NCBI RefSeq assembly: GCF_041333735.1 | Contig: NZ_JBGKFB010000001.1 | Coordinates: 1,109,001-1,173,000, forward strand | Direction: 5' to 3' | DNA length: 64,000 bases | Source of the DNA: Veillonella sp. | GTDB taxonomy: Bacteria; Bacillota; Negativicutes; Veillonellales; Veillonellaceae | Shown here: one piece after another, positions 60,123 through 64,000 of the stretch | Numbering within the stretch: position 1 is the first letter of the stretch | How the letters are laid out: each line of letters starts with the position of its first letter | Translations under genes and position numbers: made by a program | The notes under the pieces: generated by a model | The model's database searches: none | Told to the model about the DNA's origin: nothing | Seen by the model: the letters and a program-made list of their open reading frames with translations, nothing else

Positions 60123-62360
60123 ATGGGTGAATACAAAAAGTATTGGATAGCCGTAGTAGCCGTTCTTATTATTGGTTTTTCTATTCTTGGTTATCTAGGT
60201 ACTGATGTGTATCATCAAGCACCGCCAGTGCCGACTGCGTATGTATCTCAAGATGGACAGGTCTTGTTCACTAAGGAAGATATTTTACATGGTCAATCGG
60301 CATGGCAATCTACAGGTGGTCAATCGGTAGGGACCGTTTTAGGTCATGGCGCATATCAAGCGCCTGACTGGACAGCAGATTGGTTACATAAAGAAGTATC
60401 CGTGATGTTGGATATTAAATCTCAAGAGGCTTTTGGGGTTCTTTATGACCAATTGGTACCTGCACAACAAGCAGCTATTAAAGAAGTTGTGAAAAAAGAG
60501 TATTTAGGTAGTGCAGTCCGTGAAGATGGAACTGTTGTCTTATCTCCAGAACGAATTACGGCAATGAATTTAACTGGTCGTTATTTTGTTGAGTTGTACG
60601 GTGATAATCCTGATTTAACATTGACTCGTGATCATTTTGCGATGAAGGATAACACACTACCTGAGTTACAAGATCGCATTGATATGGCACGCTTCTTCTT
60701 CTGGACTACTTGGATGGCATCTACGCAACGTCCTGGTACAGATGCAACGTATACAAACAACTGGCCACATGAACCTTTGTTGGATCATAACCCTACACCT
60801 GAAAGTGTCGTATGGTCTGTTGTGAGTGTTATTATCTTATTATGTGGCATTGGTGTAGTTGTATGGTTATGGGCCTTTGGTAAAAAGGATGATGAGCATG
60901 CATTGGTTCCGCCAACAGAAGATCCAATTAGCAAGATCACATTAACACCATCTCAACGTGCATTAGGTAAATATTTGTTTACAATTCTAGCATTGTTCTT
61001 ATTCCAATTGGGGATGGGTGGGATTATTGCCCACTATACTGTAGAAGGTCAAGCGTTCTATGGTATTCCATTAGCACAATATTTCCCTTATTCTATTGCG
61101 CGTACATGGCATATTCAGGCATCTTTGTTCTGGATTGCTATGGCATTCTTGAGTGCTGGTCTATTCTTGGCACCAATCATTAATGGTGGTAAAGATCCTA
61201 AATATCAAAAGCTTGGGGTGGACATCTTATTCTGGGCTCTTGTAGTTCTTGTAGTAGGTTCCTTCGCTGGTACATATTTAGGCGTAGCACATCAAATTCC
61301 AGCAGCGTGGAATTTCCTTCTCGGACACCAAGGTTACGAATATATCGAGTTGGGTCGTATTTGGCAGTGGATTGAATACATTGGTATTTTATTCTGGCTT
61401 GTACTCATGATACGTAGCATTATTGGTGCCTTCAAGCAAAAAGGGGATAAAAACCTCATTGCAGCCTTCATATTCTCCGTTATCATGGTAGGTATCTTCT
61501 ATGGTCCAGGGTTATTCTATGGTGAACATAGCCATTTGGCGATTATGGAGTATTGGCGTTGGTGGGTAATCCATCTTTGGGTTGAAGGCTTCTTCGAAGT
61601 ATTCTCCACTACATTGATGGCATTTATCTTTGTTACATTAGGGCTTGTATCGTATCGTGCTGGTACAGTTGCGGCGATCTCTTCTGGGGCTATTTATCTC
61701 ATCGGTGGTATCCCTGGTACATTCCATCATCTATACTTCACAGGTGTTACATCCACTATCGTGGCAACAGGCGCATCCTTCTCTGCGTTAGAAGTAGTAC
61801 CACTTGTACTCTTAGGTTATGAAGCTTTTGAAAACTATACACGTCTTCATAGTGCTCCTTGGATGCATCGTCTAAAATGGCCTGTGTACTGCTTTATTGC
61901 GGTATCCTTCTGGAATCTAGTAGGTGCAGGGATCTTTGGTTTCTTGATTAATATGCCTGTATCCTTATTCTACATTCAAGGTCTTAATACGACTGCAGTA
62001 CATGCGCATACAGCGTTGTTCGGCGTATATGGTTTCTTAAGCTTAGGCTTTGTATTCCTTATTGCTCGTTACATTCGACCTGAAGTAGAATTCAATGATA
62101 AACTGATGAAGTTTGGCTTCTGGGCTCTCAATATAGGCCTTGCCTTAATGGTACTCATTAGCTTGCTGCCAATAGGTCTTATTCAATCATGGGCAAGTGT
62201 TACAACTGGTTTGTGGTTTGCACGTAGCGAAGAATTCATGCAACAACCATTGTTACAAAACTTGCGTTGGGCTCGTCTAATTGGCGATACTATCTTAATA
62301 GTTGGTGCAGTAGCATTTTTCTGGCAAATTGTGAAAGTTCTATTTGCAAAGAAATCCTAA
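60123..62360 (+). CDS. norB: Quinol-dependent nitric oxide reductase (qNOR)
   Basis: A 745-residue membrane protein reducing NO to N2O with quinol electrons. The N-terminal extension holds one helix (IAVVAVLIIGFSILGYLG) and a periplasmic cytochrome-c-like domain without a CxxCH, as in NorZ-type enzymes. About 12 further helices follow, with the heme/FeB histidines in TWHIQASLFW, YWRWWVIHLWVEGFFEVF, GTFHHLYFTGV and VHAHTALFGVYG. ATG 60123 follows AAAAGGAGG; the frame from 60093 lies in the leader hairpin. Probably a detoxification gene, possibly under the Crp/Fnr regulator at 45.8 kb. Confidence 0.94.
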   Translation: MGEYKKYWIAVVAVLIIGFSILGYLGTDVYHQAPPVPTAYVSQDGQVLFTKEDILHGQSAWQSTGGQSVGTVLGHGAYQAPDWTADWLHKEVSVMLDIKSQEAFGVLYDQLVPAQQAAIKEVVKKEYLGSAVREDGTVVLSPERITAMNLTGRYFVELYGDNPDLTLTRDHFAMKDNTLPELQDRIDMARFFFWTTWMASTQRPGTDATYTNNWPHEPLLDHNPTPESVVWSVVSVIILLCGIGVVVWLWAFGKKDDEHALVPPTEDPISKITLTPSQRALGKYLFTILALFLFQLGMGGIIAHYTVEGQAFYGIPLAQYFPYSIARTWHIQASLFWIAMAFLSAGLFLAPIINGGKDPKYQKLGVDILFWALVVLVVGSFAGTYLGVAHQIPAAWNFLLGHQGYEYIELGRIWQWIEYIGILFWLVLMIRSIIGAFKQKGDKNLIAAFIFSVIMVGIFYGPGLFYGEHSHLAIMEYWRWWVIHLWVEGFFEVFSTTLMAFIFVTLGLVSYRAGTVAAISSGAIYLIGGIPGTFHHLYFTGVTSTIVATGASFSALEVVPLVLLGYEAFENYTRLHSAPWMHRLKWPVYCFIAVSFWNLVGAGIFGFLINMPVSLFYIQGLNTTAVHAHTALFGVYGFLSLGFVFLIARYIRPEVEFNDKLMKFGFWALNIGLALMVLISLLPIGLIQSWASVTTGLWFARSEEFMQQPLLQNLRWARLIGDTILIVGAVAFFWQIVKVLFAKKS

Positions 62361-62678
62361 TCTCCAAATAAGCTGTTTGATATATATTAAATAGCATTAA
62401 TCATTACCATATATTCGCTCATATAATTGTATGCGTAAATGGCATACAATGTATGAAAAATATATGACCTTAAAGTACTCTATTAATGGCGTTCCTTTCT
62501 AGACAAGGAACGCCATTTTTTGTTATACTATCTCTGTCAGGTACATGTGCCTGGCTTTTTTGAGTTGCTCAAAAATCTTGACATTGCTTGCTACGTATGA
62601 TATATTTCTTTAGTATGTAGTCGAGCGTTTTCGAGTACAAGAGACAGATTTAGTAAATATAAAGCGAGGTGTATCCGG
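62361..62678. promoter_or_regulatory. norB terminator and rpmG-secE-nusG promoter region
   Basis: A terminator (AATGGCGTTCCTT/AAGGAACGCCATT, T-run) is at 62485-62522. A second hairpin, CAGGTACATGTGCCTG followed by GCTTTTTT, is at 62538-62561. The promoter TTGACA (62578-62583), 17 bp, TATATT (62601-62606) comes after it. The rest is AT-rich with no gene. Confidence 0.75.
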
Positions 62679-62828
62679 ATGCGTAATGCCATTACTTTAG
62701 CTTGCACAGATTGCAAACAACGCAACTATCAAACGAACAAGAACAAAAAGAACAATCCTGATCGTATTGAAATGATGAAATATTGCAAATTCTGCGGTAA
62801 ACATACATTACACCGTGAAACAAAATAA
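62679..62828 (+). CDS. rpmG: 50S ribosomal protein L33
   Basis: A 49-residue large-subunit protein with two CxxC pairs (Cys9/12 and Cys36/39), the zinc-binding form of L33. It is read from ATG 62679 behind GCGAGGTG to TAA 62828 with a typical core, QRNYQTNKNKKNNPDRIEM. It is followed after 41 nt by secE and nusG, the order usual in Firmicutes. Confidence 0.95.
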   Translation: MRNAITLACTDCKQRNYQTNKNKKNNPDRIEMMKYCKFCGKHTLHRETK

Positions 62829-62869
62829 TTCTTATCATTCATTACCTGTTGATTTGAGGATGTGAAAAA

Positions 62870-63091
62870 ATGGCAAAGTCTAACTCAGCAGTGCAGCAGC
62901 GTGGTGGATTTGGAAAATTCTTCCGCGGTGTGAAAGCTGAACTAAAAAAAGTAGTCTGGCCAACAAGAAAAGAGCTTATCAATTACACAATAGTAGTATT
63001 CTTAGTGACTGTATTCATCGCTTTGGTTATTGCTGTGCTTGATGGACTCTTCGCCCAACTTTTTAATACGTTGTTGCACTTTGTTGGATAA
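62870..63091 (+). CDS. secE: Preprotein translocase subunit SecE
   Basis: A 73-residue subunit of the SecYEG channel. The amphipathic segment FFRGVKAELKKVVWPTRKE precedes a single membrane helix (IVVFLVTVFIALVIAVLDGL). This is the short, one-helix form common in Firmicutes. Upstream of nusG. Confidence 0.95.
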   Translation: MAKSNSAVQQRGGFGKFFRGVKAELKKVVWPTRKELINYTIVVFLVTVFIALVIAVLDGLFAQLFNTLLHFVG

Positions 63092-63103
63092 GGGGGCCAT
63101 TAC

Positions 63104-63640
63104 ATGGAAGCAGATAAGAAGTGGTATGTAATTCATACCTATTCAGGCTACGAAAATAAAGTTAAAACCACTCTTGAACTTAAAGTTCAATCTATGGGCC
63201 TACAAGATGTGATTAGCCGTATTTTGGTACCTCTTGAGGACGAAATAGATGAAAAAGATGGGGTTAAAAAAGTAGTAAAACGTAAGATATTTCCTGGGTA
63301 CGTATTGGTTGAAATGGAAGTTAACGACCGCTCTTGGTATGTTGTGCGCAACACGCCAGGTGTAACAGGTTTCGTTGGTTCTGCCACTAAACCAGTTCCA
63401 CTTTCTGATTCCGAAGTAGAACATATACTTAAGTCTCAGGGCTTGGATAAGAAACCAACCATCAACGTCGACGTCGAAGTTGGTGAAACGGTGCGCATTA
63501 CGTCCGGGGCCTTTGAAGATAAACTAGGTGTTATTACCGAACTTAACCCTGAAAAAGGAACATTAAAACTTAACGTGGAAATGTTCAACCGAGATACCGA
63601 GGTAGAGGTAGAGTTCTCTCAAATTGAGAAAGCTCTTTAA
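63104..63640 (+). CDS. nusG: Transcription antitermination factor NusG
   Basis: A 178-residue protein: NGN domain (KWYVIHTYSGYENKVKTTLE, FPGYVLVEMEVNDRSWYVVR) and C-terminal KOW domain (VGETVRITSGAFEDKLGVI). It modulates RNA polymerase pausing and couples to Rho or ribosomes. Starts 12 nt after secE. The start follows AAGGGGG. Confidence 0.97.
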   Translation: MEADKKWYVIHTYSGYENKVKTTLELKVQSMGLQDVISRILVPLEDEIDEKDGVKKVVKRKIFPGYVLVEMEVNDRSWYVVRNTPGVTGFVGSATKPVPLSDSEVEHILKSQGLDKKPTINVDVEVGETVRITSGAFEDKLGVITELNPEKGTLKLNVEMFNRDTEVEVEFSQIEKAL

Positions 63641-63741
63641 TATATAAATATAACTCTAAAAAGAGCAATCGATTTTGGTTGCCAGTGGGAGGATGTATAT
63701 CCGTTACCACCACAGTATAAGCATAGGAGGTTTAATTACCC
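63641..63741 (+). promoter_or_regulatory. rplK leader with conserved-looking hairpin
   Basis: GTGGGAGGAT-GTAT-ATCCGTTACCACCAC lies about 25-55 nt before the rplK start. GTGG/CCAC and GGAT/ATCC can pair. Such a leader stem is seen before rplK in related Firmicutes and may be an autoregulatory ribosomal protein site; this is recollection and inference. Confidence 0.45.
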
Positions 63742-64000
63742 ATGGCTAAGAAATTAGTTAAACAAGTAAAACTACAAATTGAAGCCGCTAAAGCTACTCC
63801 AGCACCACCAGTTGGTCCTGCACTAGGTCAAGCAGGTGTTAACATCGTTGCTTTCACAAAAGAATTCAACGAACGTACTGCTAAACAAGCTGGCTTAATT
63901 ATCCCAGTAGTTATTAACGTATATGAAGATCGTAGCTTCGACTTCATCACTAAGACTCCACCAGCTGCAGTATTGTTGAAAAAAGCTGCAGGTATTCCAA
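63742..64000 (+). CDS. rplK: 50S ribosomal protein L11, 3'-truncated by window end
   Basis: The first 86 residues of L11 (KKLVKQVKLQIEAAKATPAP, PPVGPALGQAGVNI, the family signature region). The N-terminal domain contacts release factors and thiostrepton-site rRNA. It follows AGGAGG at 63726. It would normally be followed by rplA, rplJ and rplL outside the window. Confidence 0.96.
   Translation, partial: MAKKLVKQVKLQIEAAKATPAPPVGPALGQAGVNIVAFTKEFNERTAKQAGLIIPVVINVYEDRSFDFITKTPPAAVLLKKAAGIP

Overview
The window looks like a chromosomal segment of a Veillonella-like member of the Negativicutes (diderm Firmicutes). This is inferred from gene content and protein similarity recalled from memory, not from a search. 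Pointers are moderately AT-rich DNA, Gram-positive-type ribosome binding sites (GGAGG), a two-subunit fumarate hydratase, a PFL/UPF0210 gene with its ACT-domain partner, a class I hybrid-cluster protein, HypA/HypB, and lactate/propionate-type metabolism dependent on cobalamin. No phage, transposase or CRISPR array is visible; the most accessory-looking part is about 12.1-16.1 kb.

Layout. 1-3.2 kb: 3' part of argH, then potE. 3.4-10.8 kb: a cobalamin riboswitch with its terminator leads a Dpp/Nik-type ABC transporter (two permeases, lipoprotein binding protein, two ATPases), followed by a second paralogous binding protein with its own promoter. Both promoter regions carry a similar ATACCC/GGGTAT palindrome. 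10.9-11.9 kb: a membrane-anchored DUF3829-like protein. 12.1-14.9 kb: a Sau3AI-type restriction endonuclease and its C5 methyltransferase, whose predicted promoter contains three GATC sites. 15-19 kb: small exported or membrane proteins, a sulfurtransferase, exonuclease III and queC; then a repeat-rich gap and a preQ1-I riboswitch before queT.

20-31 kb: glutamate dehydrogenase, alanine symporter, GntR regulator and ispE (minus strand), then yitT-like, phosphoglucomutase, ACT/PFL pair, and a WecA-like transferase with WecB. 31.9-39 kb: the complete F-type ATP synthase cluster (atpZ/I-B-E-F-H-A-G-D-C); its c subunit has an acidic residue in both helices. 39-41 kb: two exported proteins of unknown function and three tRNAs (Asn-Glu-Val, minus strand).

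41.5-43 kb: fumarate hydratase alpha/beta. 43.2-46.5 kb: a YwlG-like protein, a membrane-anchored protein with five regularly spaced D-x-T motifs, and a Crp/Fnr regulator divergent from hcp. 48.4-48.9 kb: a gene-free stretch containing a long hairpin repeat. 48.9-57.8 kb: serine dehydratase, CCA-adding enzyme, a class B PBP with a PASTA domain, folD, hypA, hypB, an exported protein and a BrxF-like P-loop protein with no BREX neighbours. 58.1-64 kb: five tRNAs (Thr-Tyr-fMet-Thr-Met), tuf, norB, then rpmG-secE-nusG-rplK (cut by the window end).

How it fits together: serine and glutamate catabolism and fumarase feed an anaerobic metabolism that makes its ion gradient for the ATP synthase elsewhere. 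hcp, norB and the Crp/Fnr protein form a plausible nitrosative-stress set. The B12-controlled transporter and HypA/HypB suggest nickel/cobalt handling. The most interesting leads are the B12-riboswitch-controlled metal or peptide-type transporter with its shared operator-like palindrome, the methyltransferase promoter built from its own recognition sites, the orphan BrxF-like protein, and the large hairpin repeats.
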